Positions 8,001 through 16,187 of a stretch of 45,109 nucleotides of DNA are shown piece after piece (position 1 is the first letter of the stretch; every line of letters begins with the position of its first letter). The stretch spans positions 1 through 45,109 of the forward strand of contig CAMOUB010000002.1 in assembly GCA_946626345.1 (NCBI GenBank), written 5' to 3'. The stretch comes from an uncultured Caryophanales bacterium. Lineage in GTDB: Bacteria > Bacillota_I > Bacilli_A > Acholeplasmatales > Anaeroplasmataceae. The position numbers and the translations under genes were made by a program. Under the pieces are notes generated by a model that saw only the letters and a list, made by a program, of their open reading frames with translations, made no database searches and had not been told where the DNA came from.

Positions 8001-8091
8001 AGAAAAAGAAATGAAAATTTTTGAAAGCATTTATTAAAAATCGCGTTCGCTTTCATAACGCACTTATAATATACAATAAAATTTCAATATG
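7985..8091 (-). ncRNA. Candidate small RNA (or leaderless mini-ORF) transcript
   Basis: A minus-strand promoter (8126-8098) and two tandem terminators bracket about 106-167 nt with no annotated gene. Inside are nested inverted repeats (GCGTT/AACGC and TGAAAGC/GCTTTCA), so the RNA could fold. A 22-codon ORF starting MKANAIFNKCF and ending at a TAG in the proximal terminator is present but lacks a ribosome binding site. Function unknown; it may also be only a relic 3' region. Confidence 0.35.
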
Positions 8092-8097
8092 TAAACT

Positions 8098-8126
8098 ATA
8101 ATAGCGTTTACATGTTTTTTTGTAAA
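8098..8126 (-). promoter_or_regulatory. Promoter of the short minus transcript
   Basis: TTTACA, 17 nt, TATTAT on the minus strand. The -35 overlaps TGTAAATGTTTTCA (8121-8134), one mismatch from the cre consensus. The -10 lies in TAAACGCTATTAT, shared with the sigma-factor upstream region. Confidence 0.5.
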
Positions 8127-8145
8127 TGTTTTCATAAATAAAAAT

Positions 8146-8192
8146 GAAAAAAAGCTATGTAGAAAGCCATTTTTTTAGACTTTACATAGCTT
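8146..8192 (-). terminator. Terminator of the giant CvpA-like gene
   Basis: The stem AAGCTATGTA/TACATAGCTT (8152-8161 with 8183-8192) with a 21-nt loop is followed by TTTTTTTCATTTTT on the minus strand. Confidence 0.8.
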
Positions 8193-8207
8193 ATTTTTCA
8201 CATAATT

Positions 8208-11200
8208 TTACATAAATTTATCTCTTATTTCTATTACAAATGCAATTGTAGAATCTGCTGTTAATAATTTTACTTGTGATAATGACTCACAATTATTATT
8301 AACCTCATAACAATTAGTTAATAATGGATCAATAAACTTATATGGTAATAATACATTTCCTGAATCAACTAAATTATAGTTATCATGTCCTTCAATTTGA
8401 ATTACTGAAGTATTTGTAATATATGTTTCATAATTAATCAAATTACCTGAAACCATAAATCCAGAGATTAATAGGTCAGATACAATATATGATAATATAT
8501 TAGAATCTAATACTGTATAAACTTCTTCTACACTTAATCCGGCAAGTACTTCAAAGTCAATAACAATACTAAATGATTCAGTATTAAATACCTTTATACC
8601 TGCAAGTAAATTAGTTATTTCAGTTGCTGATAATATACATATATCATTATTTTGCCAATCTTTTTCTAATGTAGCATATAATTCATCCTTTAATACATAA
8701 GTATTTCCAGAATCATTTCTTACTTGTTTTGTAATAGTCGCTCTTAAAATGTAGCTTGATACTACACTTTCAGGATTTGTTACATCTGTTGGCTTTAATG
8801 TATTTGCATCAAAGCTACCAAATGTAATTTCTTCTGCTGTACCATGTTCAATAGCTAATAATAATTCTTTAATATATTCAGCCTTTAAAATCATGATATC
8901 TGGTGTGAAATCAAATGTGTTATAAGGAATAACTACTGATTCGTTTTCAACTAAATTCTTAGAGAATGTTGCTCTTATAATCATTGATTCATCAATTGTA
9001 GAAATTGTTGTATCATTGATTCTTAATAAATCCATATTAAATCCATGAATATTAGATACATTACATCCTATCATAAAATCTCTTATTCCTTCTAATTCTT
9101 CTTTATAATAGAAATAATCTGTATTAGATACTCTTTCATCTAAATATTTAGATTTATTATGTTCAACTATATCAGGATTATTACTGATTTCTTCATGAGC
9201 CTTAATATAAATTATATCCCAAACTGATAGTGAATTAGATACTATAGAGTAATCTATATTTTCATCAACTATTAATGATGAATAATCAGTATGAATCTCA
9301 AAATCAGAAATTGAATTAAATCCTAATTCATTAACTGCGCTAATTGCGTTTACTAATTCAGATTTCATTAAGAATTTATAATCATCTGATTCATATCCTG
9401 ATTCTAATTCTTTAATTGCAGATATAACATTTGCTCTATTACCTAATGTATTTAATGTATCAAAATAATTATTAGATAATGTAGCTTTCATAATGATTGA
9501 TGTATAAATAGTATCAATTTCATCTTCAGTTAATTCTAATAATTTATTTTTAACTGTTGTATTATTTAATCCATTTTCAGAATTAATTTTAACATCATCT
9601 AAAATAAATACATTTGCACTATCTAATATATGATTAATTTCATCTGTTAAATACCATATATTATTAGCAAAATCATTTGTTAATTTATCCTTTGTGGCAT
9701 TAGCTAAATGGACACTTGGAATAATTAAATCATCTGATACATCAGGTAATTTATAAGTAATAGTTGCATTAAAGATTAATGATTCAACTAAATCTCTTGC
9801 AAGTCTTATTGTAATAATATTAGGATTATAATTAAATTCTTCAATATTTATTGCTCCATCAATTCCTACAGTATAGAATGATTCCTTATTTACAGTTATT
9901 TTATCTAAGAATAGCTTAGCTTCATTAATAGTTAAATAAGTATTATTAGCTTCATTCTTTTCTAATACTATATCAGGAATAACTATATCTTCTTTAGAAT
10001 TCATCTTAGAATAGATAGTTGCTCTAAAGATTTTTGATTTTGCAAGTGTTTGATTATTATCAATATTTAATATAATACTATTCATACTAGGATTAGATAA
10101 ATCAAGATTTAATACATTTATTACATCTAATAAATCCATAATATCATCTTTTACAATTAAATTATCATCTACTATTATTGAATCAGTTGGTACACTAATA
10201 TCTTCTGCTTCATTTACATTAAATGTAATTGTTGCCATTAATATATAAGAATTACCAATAGATTCTTTTGTATTATCATTAATAATAATATCTGATGGAG
10301 AGAAATCATTAATATCAATTTCATCTTCCCCACTAGATTCTTTTACTATATCCTTTAATGATTTAATTTCAAGCTTCTTATAGAATGATGTTTCAAGTCC
10401 ATATCTATTTTCATGAGCTTTAATATGATCTTTTATTTTATCATTTTCTATAATTACATCATTCATCTTATTTGATACTATATTCCATACAATAATAGAA
10501 TCATATAATTTATCAAAATTAATATCATTATTAAATATTATATTAATATAATTAGCACTATCTATCATACTAGCATTATTAATACCTAATTCTTTTAAGG
10601 CATTAATTAATAATTTAACCTCAGATGATTTATATGTTAATTCATTAAAAGTATCATCTAGCGTATAAGTTATAGCTAATGCTTCTTTTGAATAATTAAT
10701 TACATCAGCTGAAGCTAATGTATTAATATTTTCATCTAGCTTATTAGATATTGTATAATTTACAATTATTGATTTGTAGCATAAATCAATATCACTATTT
10801 GATAAATCAAATACTTTATCCTTAATTTCATCAGTATTAACTTCACCAATTGTTTTATTTTCACCAACAATAGTAATTAATGAATTTAGCATATTATCTA
10901 ATTCTTCTTTTAAATACCATGTAGTATTAATGAAATTATTAATTAAATATTCCTTGTTAGCTTCTTGTTCTAGCTTATTTGGTATATCTATACCATAATC
11001 TAAATTATTAGCTATTTTATTAATAATAGTAGCATGTAAGATATTAGAGCTTGTAAAATCAAATAATTCTTCTATCTTAAAGCTGTTTTCTGAAATATTA
11101 ATATTAACTATGTTAACTTTAACATTTTCATCACTAGTACCAAATATATTTTCTCTATTAGCAACTAATACAGAAAGTAAATTATGTAATTCAGTTTCTG

Positions 11201-12125
11201 ATATATAATCATTATTTAATGTATAAATGTTATCATTTGGAATTACAAGGGTATCATTTGATGATATTTCATTATCAAATGTAGCTCTAAAGATTTTTGA
11301 ATCAACTAATGAATCAATATCAGCTTCCTTTAAATATATTTCTTCAATATTAGCTTCTTCTAAATCTAGATCTAATTTTTTAGCTACAACCACAATCTTA
11401 GATATTTCAGATTTTAATATAACCTTATATGAAATTTCATCTTTTATATATGTATCATTATCATCATATGCATCTGTAGGTATTATTACACCCTTTACAT
11501 CTTCACTTGTCATATGATTTGATAATGAAGCCTTTAATATTTCAGATTCATAACAAGCATCAAGCTTTGTATAATCCTTACCTGGAATTTCATCATTTAG
11601 CTTCATTATATTATTTTTTAATAAATTGGCTGTTTGTTCTTCATCATTTAAATCAATATCACTATTTGATAAATCAAATGCATAGTCTAATCCCTCAATT
11701 AATTTATTTAATTCTTTTGTTTCTTTCCAAATATTTGTATCTAAATATTCTTTTAATTCATCCCTTGAGGCATCATTTTTATAATTATCAGGTATTGTAA
11801 CAAGGTTCTTTATATTTGAATCTCCATTAGCCATATAATTAATTACAGTGGCATTAATTATATCACTTTCAAGTAATCCATCTTTATTATTAATTATAGT
11901 TTTAATTAGATTAGTATTATCTGTATCAGATATACTAGGTAATATTACAACTAAGCTATCTACTACAGATATTAATTCTTCTTTTTTAATTAAATTAACC
12001 TTATTTGAATCAATTGTTTCTAATACTGTATTAGGAACAATTATTTCAACACCAGATATAACTGAATAGCTTACAATTAAGCCTGATACAACAGATCTAA
12101 ATAATGTTGAATAGAATATTGTGCT
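8208..12125 (-). repeat. About 15 degenerate protein modules with a five-module super-period
   Basis: By eye, modules of about 70-105 residues begin with variants of L-x-S-x-I-[IL]-x-AT-[IL] (for example ESDIINATVINYM, DSKIFRATFDNEI, KSKIFRATIYSKM, ESLIFNATITYKL, SSYILRATITKQV). They continue with [VI]-I-P and an E-L-x-x-L helix. FDLSNSDIDL occurs twice, and the W-Y-L-x-x-E-[LI] module type occurs about every fifth module, so a block of about five modules seems to have been duplicated. Confidence 0.7.
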
Positions 12126-14198
12126 TGCAGGAGATGGTTCTCCTTCATATTTTGTTCCTAGTGCTTTAAATATATCAACAATTAAATCATTTCTTTCTTT
12201 TTCAGTACCTTCTGTAAATACCTTATATTTCTTTAATGATTCAGTTAAGAAATCATTTTTTAATAGTATCTTAAATGCTTCTAAGAAATTATATGTTTCA
12301 CCATTTAGCATTAAAGAACCATCTGTATTATATTGATTAGCATAAGATATTCTTGGTACATAAATATCAGGTATATATGTCACTAAGAAGTTTTTAATAG
12401 CATTTGCACCACTACCTGTTTGGAATGCTCTATCTAATATTTTTGAATCAGATACTAATGATTGAATGTTTTCATATTTTTCCATGTTTTCTTGTGCGTT
12501 AGGATTATTTCTATCAAACATTTCTAATATGTTAGTAAATACATCTTGATTTTTATTATAAACATTTTTAGCAATAGATATTGTATCTTTAGATGCTTGT
12601 AATAAAGATTTAATTTCAAATACCCAGTCAAATGTTTCATTTTCAAGTCCTCTAAGTAATACCTTAGCTGATGTATTTTCTACATTTGAATTATTAGGAA
12701 CTGCGTTCTTTAGATATCTATTATCAAGATAAATATATAATCTTTCTAATATAGAATTCATTTCAGTTTTTCTTTTATCACTTAATATAGATAATTTTTC
12801 TAAAGAAGGTAATACATTTTCTAATAAATTCATAATCTTCATTGCATCATCATTTGTTTCATCTAATTTTAATGATGATAATGCAACCTTTAATAATGAT
12901 TTAGCATCATCCTTAGTTAATAAGCTTGATGCTTTCATAAATGGTCTAATTTGATAATTAGGATTAGAATCTATATTATCTAGGTCAGCCTTTTCTTCAG
13001 GGATATATTTAGATAAATATCCTTTTTTAAATACTAATGATATTAATCCAACTGCATCACTATCAGTATTTACTTTTAATTCATCTATATGATTTACAAT
13101 AGAATCTAACAATGATAATGAGAAATTAACAAAATATGTTTTAGCATCAAATGAATCTATTACTTTATTAAATTCTTGTTGGAATCCCTCATTAGACATA
13201 ACAGACATTAATGTATTCATGATATCTTTATTATCATTAATAGCACTAACTATTTCATCTTTACCATATTTCATTAATAAATCGATTGTTGTTCTTGCAA
13301 ATTCAGTATAAGCACCCATTTCATTTGCGAAATTGAAATTAGCATTTATTCCTCTTTCAGGATCATTAATTTTACCAGAGAATACTAAATCAGCTGCGTA
13401 TAGATAAAATGGCATATTATCTTTTACTTTAATTGTATTTAATATTTTAAATATACCAGCAGTACCATATGAACCAAATGCTTCATATACTTTATATCCT
13501 TCTGTTAATTTAGAATCATTAAAGGATATATCATCTTTATATTTATTTTCACCAGTTCCTCCTGCAATATAGAAAAATGAACCAATAAATGCTAAAACAA
13601 CAATACCTGTAACTAAGCCTCTAATAGCACCTACAATCATTCCTAAGAATCTATGCTTTTTATATTCTTTATCAGTTTCAAGCTTATTGTTAGCTTCTTC
13701 GATTTTTTCTTTTCTTCTTCTTTCAGGATAGAATATTAAATAAATAATATAGAAAATAAATACTAAAGCTAAATAAATGAATATGCATAAAAATGCTAAA
13801 ATTATTTTATATACAAGTAATACTAGCTGTAATAAGTATTGTCCATTTTCTTTTAATATTAATTGAATACCATCACCATAATTCATTTGTTTTGGTATAT
13901 ATTCAATTAATATTTCAGTCATTTTAGAAGATTCCTCAGATACTCCAAGCTGACGCTGAAGACCACCTTTACCCATAAAATTATTTATAAATCCTACTAG
14001 GCCAGAATCTACCGTTTTAGAATTAGTAAGCACTGCAAAAATAATAATACATATTACAAATGCAACAAGTGCGTCTATAGCAAGTATTAAACTTTTTCTA
14101 AATCCTCTAATAATTCCTAATATAATAGCGAATATTAAAATAGATAAAAATAATAAAGTTGGTATTAAAATTACTAAGGTTTTAGCCATATCGCCCAT
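8208..14198 (-). CDS. Giant CvpA-like membrane protein with a large degenerate repeat array
   Basis: 1,996 aa. The first about 225 residues resemble a CvpA-type membrane domain: four hydrophobic segments, with GFRKSLILAIDALVAFVICI early and RFLGMIVGAIRGLVTGIVVL after a charged cytosolic loop. CvpA proteins are normally about 160-250 aa, so this one is about eight times longer. The following 1,770 residues are hydrophilic, rich in Asn/Asp/Ile/Leu/Glu and low in Cys. From about residue 690 to the C-terminus they form about 15 diverged modules with consensus S-x-I-x-x-AT followed by an I-P motif. Where the large part lies relative to the membrane is not certain; presumably outside. Strong RBS AAGGAGG before the ATG, own promoter and terminator. 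Function unknown; the size and repeats suggest a structural or adhesive role. Confidence 0.7.
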   Translation of the reverse strand: MGDMAKTLVILIPTLLFLSILIFAIILGIIRGFRKSLILAIDALVAFVICIIIFAVLTNSKTVDSGLVGFINNFMGKGGLQRQLGVSEESSKMTEILIEYIPKQMNYGDGIQLILKENGQYLLQLVLLVYKIILAFLCIFIYLALVFIFYIIYLIFYPERRRKEKIEEANNKLETDKEYKKHRFLGMIVGAIRGLVTGIVVLAFIGSFFYIAGGTGENKYKDDISFNDSKLTEGYKVYEAFGSYGTAGIFKILNTIKVKDNMPFYLYAADLVFSGKINDPERGINANFNFANEMGAYTEFARTTIDLLMKYGKDEIVSAINDNKDIMNTLMSVMSNEGFQQEFNKVIDSFDAKTYFVNFSLSLLDSIVNHIDELKVNTDSDAVGLISLVFKKGYLSKYIPEEKADLDNIDSNPNYQIRPFMKASSLLTKDDAKSLLKVALSSLKLDETNDDAMKIMNLLENVLPSLEKLSILSDKRKTEMNSILERLYIYLDNRYLKNAVPNNSNVENTSAKVLLRGLENETFDWVFEIKSLLQASKDTISIAKNVYNKNQDVFTNILEMFDRNNPNAQENMEKYENIQSLVSDSKILDRAFQTGSGANAIKNFLVTYIPDIYVPRISYANQYNTDGSLMLNGETYNFLEAFKILLKNDFLTESLKKYKVFTEGTEKERNDLIVDIFKALGTKYEGEPSPASTIFYSTLFRSVVSGLIVSYSVISGVEIIVPNTVLETIDSNKVNLIKKEELISVVDSLVVILPSISDTDNTNLIKTIINNKDGLLESDIINATVINYMANGDSNIKNLVTIPDNYKNDASRDELKEYLDTNIWKETKELNKLIEGLDYAFDLSNSDIDLNDEEQTANLLKNNIMKLNDEIPGKDYTKLDACYESEILKASLSNHMTSEDVKGVIIPTDAYDDNDTYIKDEISYKVILKSEISKIVVVAKKLDLDLEEANIEEIYLKEADIDSLVDSKIFRATFDNEISSNDTLVIPNDNIYTLNNDYISETELHNLLSVLVANRENIFGTSDENVKVNIVNINISENSFKIEELFDFTSSNILHATIINKIANNLDYGIDIPNKLEQEANKEYLINNFINTTWYLKEELDNMLNSLITIVGENKTIGEVNTDEIKDKVFDLSNSDIDLCYKSIIVNYTISNKLDENINTLASADVINYSKEALAITYTLDDTFNELTYKSSEVKLLINALKELGINNASMIDSANYINIIFNNDINFDKLYDSIIVWNIVSNKMNDVIIENDKIKDHIKAHENRYGLETSFYKKLEIKSLKDIVKESSGEDEIDINDFSPSDIIINDNTKESIGNSYILMATITFNVNEAEDISVPTDSIIVDDNLIVKDDIMDLLDVINVLNLDLSNPSMNSIILNIDNNQTLAKSKIFRATIYSKMNSKEDIVIPDIVLEKNEANNTYLTINEAKLFLDKITVNKESFYTVGIDGAINIEEFNYNPNIITIRLARDLVESLIFNATITYKLPDVSDDLIIPSVHLANATKDKLTNDFANNIWYLTDEINHILDSANVFILDDVKINSENGLNNTTVKNKLLELTEDEIDTIYTSIIMKATLSNNYFDTLNTLGNRANVISAIKELESGYESDDYKFLMKSELVNAISAVNELGFNSISDFEIHTDYSSLIVDENIDYSIVSNSLSVWDIIYIKAHEEISNNPDIVEHNKSKYLDERVSNTDYFYYKEELEGIRDFMIGCNVSNIHGFNMDLLRINDTTISTIDESMIIRATFSKNLVENESVVIPYNTFDFTPDIMILKAEYIKELLLAIEHGTAEEITFGSFDANTLKPTDVTNPESVVSSYILRATITKQVRNDSGNTYVLKDELYATLEKDWQNNDICILSATEITNLLAGIKVFNTESFSIVIDFEVLAGLSVEEVYTVLDSNILSYIVSDLLISGFMVSGNLINYETYITNTSVIQIEGHDNYNLVDSGNVLLPYKFIDPLLTNCYEVNNNCESLSQVKLLTADSTIAFVIEIRDKFM

Positions 14199-14247
14199 AT
14201 AGATACCTCCTTCTTATAAACTTTATAATCGAATCATATATATAATA

Positions 14248-14276
14248 ATTTTACTATGAATATTATAAATATTCAA
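14248..14276 (-). promoter_or_regulatory. Promoter of the giant CvpA-like gene
   Basis: TTGAAT, 17 nt, TAAAAT on the minus strand, about 50 bp before the start codon; divergent from the tRNA-Trp promoter. Confidence 0.6.
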
Positions 14277-14301
14277 TATTTTAATAATCGAAAATAATAA
14301 C

Positions 14302-14330
14302 TTGAAAACAAAATACTCTTATGATATACT
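14302..14330 (+). promoter_or_regulatory. Promoter of tRNA-Trp
   Basis: TTGAAA, 17 nt, TATACT, with the tRNA starting 20 nt downstream. Confidence 0.7.
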
Positions 14331-14350
14331 ATCTCTTGATGACGTATTAT

Positions 14351-14425
14351 AGGGGTATGGTGTCAATGGTAGCACACGGGTCTCCAAAACCTTTGGTTCG
14401 GGTTCGAATCCTGATACCCCTGCCA
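14351..14425 (+). tRNA. tRNA-Trp (CCA)
   Basis: Acceptor AGGGGTA/TACCCCT, discriminator G, encoded CCA at 14423-14425. Anticodon loop CTCCAAA gives CCA. T arm TCGGG-TTCGAAT-CCTGA. The top pair of the anticodon stem is a C-T mismatch. The 3' half is repeated 1.26 kb downstream (15640-15684), marking it as an integration site. Only a CCA anticodon is seen, which fits UGA being a stop. Confidence 0.94.
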
Positions 14426-14427
14426 TT
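14383..14427 (+). repeat. att repeat, left copy (tRNA-Trp 3' half)
   Basis: 45 bp identical to 15640-15684, starting in the anticodon loop and ending two bases past CCA. Confidence 0.85.
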
Positions 14428-14459
14428 TAAATTGTAGTCATCATTTTTTTATTTATAAA

Positions 14460-14490
14460 GGTTAAAAAACAATCAACTGTTCATTGATTG
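14460..14490 (-). terminator. Minus-strand terminator at the left end of the element
   Basis: Stem ACAATCA/TGATTGT, followed on the minus strand by TTTTTTAACC. It follows the stop codon of the coding fragment at 14473-14595. Confidence 0.55.
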
Positions 14491-14595
14491 TCTTAAATAA
14501 TTCAAGTATTCTTTTAATGTATTGAAGCCATTCTCTATGGCTTCTTTTTTTAATTCTAATATATCATCTATATTAGTAACATCTCCTATTGTGAT
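14473..14595 (-). pseudogene. C-terminal coding fragment of an unidentified protein
   Basis: An open frame after a TAA reads about 40 codons, including GDVTNIDDILELKKEAIENG and NTLKEYLNYLRQ, to a TGA at 14473. The regular helical, charged pattern looks like real protein sequence, but there is no convincing start codon. It is most likely the tail of a gene whose 5' part was lost during decay of the element. Family not recognised. Confidence 0.35.
14524..14551 (+). terminator. Plus-strand terminator-like hairpin, now downstream of tRNA-Trp
   Basis: The perfect 8-bp stem GAAGCCAT/ATGGCTTC (14524-14531 with 14537-14544) is followed by TTTTTTT. It could now end the tRNA-Trp transcript in place of the displaced native terminator. 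The same bases are part of the coding fragment on the other strand. Confidence 0.65.
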
Positions 14596-14654
14596 TTATA
14601 AACTAATTATGATTTCAATAAACAATATAGTAAATATAATCATTTATAACATTG

Positions 14655-14714
14655 TATAGAAAAATAAAAAGGCTGTAGGTAATTAAGCTTCAAAAGCTTA
14701 ATAACTTAACAGCC
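14655..14714 (-). terminator. Terminator of the element's lipoprotein gene
   Basis: A two-part hairpin, GGCTGT/ACAGCC outside and TTAAGCTT/AAGCTTAA inside, contains the stop codon and is followed on the minus strand by TTTTTATTTTTC. Confidence 0.7.
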
Positions 14715-15147
14715 AATTGATTATTAATGTGATCTGATTTTCTTTTAAAAGTGTAATAGTATCATATTTATTTTCCCATAACTTATCTAAAGTAATTGAA
14801 TATAGTATTAGAGTTTGACCACTATTAGAAAATTTATATTCTGAATCAAACACATCATTTTCACCGTACAAAGGTTTAGTATTTTTTGTGATAGTCATAC
14901 GATTACTTCTAAATTCAACAAGGTAAATAATTTGTTCATCATTCGTATTATAATGCATATATAAATTATATTCTTCATCTATGGTTTCCCATTTAATAAC
15001 AATATCAAGTTCATCTGATTTCCACGAATATCCATCATAATCACCAAAGTCTTTTATCCAAGGTGGAGTACATGAAGACAATATTATAACAAAGAAAAAC
15101 ATTAGAATTAGAAACACTTTTTTCATAAAATTACTTAACCTCCGCAT
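14698..15147 (-). CDS. Small lipoprotein of unknown function in the tRNA-Trp element
   Basis: 149 aa, not recognised. The signal peptide (KKVFLILMFFFVIILSSC) ends in lipobox LSSC, so the mature about 120 residues would be lipid-anchored outside. The mature part is rich in Tyr, Trp, Asp and Glu and probably mostly beta strand. Two starts are possible: ATG at 15147 with GGAG five bases upstream, or the later Met8. It is the only intact gene in the 1.26-kb interval between the tRNA-Trp repeats. It may be cargo (for example surface exclusion) or a captured host gene; the sequence does not say which. Confidence 0.6.
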   Translation of the reverse strand: MRRLSNFMKKVFLILMFFFVIILSSCTPPWIKDFGDYDGYSWKSDELDIVIKWETIDEEYNLYMHYNTNDEQIIYLVEFRSNRMTITKNTKPLYGENDVFDSEYKFSNSGQTLILYSITLDKLWENKYDTITLLKENQITLIINWLLSY

Positions 15148-15226
15148 TAATCTCCGTTTATTCTTTCATCAATTGTTCTTAATATTAATATTTTCGAATA
15201 CGATATACTAATAATATTTCTACTGT

Positions 15227-15274
15227 TGTCCCGTTTTCCAACACTATTTTAAATAAAAATGTCCCGTTTTCCAA
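15227..15274. repeat. Two 15-bp direct repeats, possible transposon-end binding sites
   Basis: TGTCCCGTTTTCCAA occurs at 15227-15241 and 15260-15274, spaced 33 bp. Repeated recombinase-binding boxes of this kind are known at the ends of some insertion sequences such as the IS21 family. No transposase is nearby, so this is a guess about a relic end. Confidence 0.4.
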
Positions 15275-15417
15275 TAAGTATTTTATTATAGAATATTTTA
15301 TTAACAAACCACATAAATACATTACACAATTATGTCATTTTTGTAAAAATCAATAAGATTATTACTAATATTATTACAGCACCTAAATGCTAGTTCCATC
15401 TATTTTGCTTGAAAGCA

Positions 15418-15516
15418 TTAAAGAACCTGTCTTAATCCTTCAACTATCAATGGTTTATGATTTTTATTATCTTTCCATTTGAGCAATTCATTATATGCTT
15501 TTCTTTTTATGTCCAT
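15418..15516 (-). pseudogene. Truncated AAA-type ATPase (DUF4143-like), N-terminal stub
   Basis: A frame of 32 codons begins MDIKRKAYNELLKWKDNKNH and continues through PLIVEGLRQV, then ends in Leu-stop. In the DUF4143 family of AAA ATPases the conserved start reads KR..Y..LL.WK....KPLI.EG.RQVGK, so the gene breaks exactly before the Walker A motif. RBS GGTGGTG and a consensus promoter (15565-15537) are intact. About 370 expected residues are missing, so it is a deletion remnant. Confidence 0.6.
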
Positions 15517-15536
15517 TTTAACACCACCATTTATCT

Positions 15537-15565
15537 TTATTATATTATTTTTCGTAAAATGTCAA
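15537..15565 (-). promoter_or_regulatory. Promoter of the truncated ATPase gene
   Basis: TTGACA, 17 nt, TAATAA on the minus strand, set within an inverted repeat with arms TTTCGT/ACGAAA (15550-15582 region) that looks like an operator. Confidence 0.55.
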
Positions 15566-15639
15566 TTTTACATAAAACGAAATACGTATAGCGTCATTTA
15601 TTACACAAAACGAAAATTTCTATCTAAATTATAGTTTTT

Positions 15640-15684
15640 TCCAAAACCTTTGGTTCGGGTTCGAATCCTGATACCCCTGCCATT
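15640..15684 (+). repeat. att repeat, right copy
   Basis: 45 bp identical to the 3' half of tRNA-Trp (14383-14427). The bases before it (TAGTTTTT) do not resemble tRNA, so it is not a functional tRNA gene. Confidence 0.85.
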
Positions 15685-15697
15685 AAAAACAATACAG

Positions 15698-15726
15698 TTA
15701 AACCTTAAAAAGGTTTAATTTTTTTT
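15698..15726 (+). terminator. Probable original tRNA-Trp terminator, displaced by the insertion
   Basis: Perfect 9-bp stem TTAAACCTT/AAGGTTTAA with loop AAA, followed by eight T. It lies 14 bp after the right att copy, where a tRNA terminator is expected. Confidence 0.8.
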
Positions 15727-16162
15727 ATATAAAAAGCGTAAAGCAATATATACAACTCTAGACCTTCTATTTCTATTTAGATTCCAATCTATTTTTTTCT
15801 TTTTTATGACATTAATAATTATAAATGTAGAATTTGCACCTACTTATACTAATGAACTACATATTATTATAATGTATCCCCCACGGTAAATTGTAAGGTG
15901 TTCCTAAAAAGTTAATTATAACTAGCTAATAACAAGTATTATATTATATTGAGTTATGTTGTCAAACTTTTTGTTTGAATTTTTACATTATTTCAATAAA
16001 CAGAAAAAAACGCCTTATCAAAATTTAAAGCGTCTTTATTTTGGATGCTTAATTACATTTAGGGAACATTATGCTGCTTTTCGACATTTTTGTTCCCTAA
16101 AAAACAATATTTAAAATCATCATATATCATATTTTTTCATTTTTTAAAACAAATATCAATGC
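15727..16162. other. Non-coding stretch with one long hairpin
   Basis: No gene is supported here. The minus strand has a poor 40-codon open stretch ending near 15720 without a start. At 15995-16035 there is a weak minus-strand terminator (ACGC/GCGT stem then TTTTTTTC). At 16058-16101 an 11-bp perfect inverted repeat TTTAGGGAACA/TGTTCCCTAAA encloses 22 nt. Together these could be a short minus-strand RNA or the eroded end of an insertion sequence. Confidence 0.4.
16058..16101. repeat. 11-bp inverted repeat, stem-loop
   Basis: TTTAGGGAACA (16058-16068) pairs with TGTTCCCTAAA (16091-16101). The loop is 22 nt and no T-run follows on either strand, so it is not a standard terminator. Confidence 0.6.
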
Positions 16163-16187
16163 TATAATTAAATTTGAGGTGATATTA

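Larger units (their letters stand above)
14383..15684. mobile_element. Decayed integrated element in tRNA-Trp (no integrase left)
   Basis: A perfect 45-bp direct repeat bounds this interval. The left copy is the 3' half of tRNA-Trp from the anticodon loop through CCA plus TT (14383-14427). The right copy (15640-15684) has no 5' half. Right after the right copy lies a strong terminator (15698-15726), probably the original tRNA-Trp terminator, now displaced. This is the arrangement left by a tyrosine-recombinase element that restores the tRNA at one end. The interior holds one intact lipoprotein gene and fragments of others, but no recombinase, so it is a remnant or a passively mobilised cassette. 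Confidence 0.75.

Noticed and set aside
11227-12336. Plus-strand ORFs of 71-97 aa opposite the giant gene
   Set aside because: Antisense shadows of the 1,996-aa frame, without ribosome binding sites or recognisable motifs.
15640-15684. Second tRNA gene
   Set aside because: Only the 3' half is present; no acceptor 5' strand or D arm, so it is an att duplicate.
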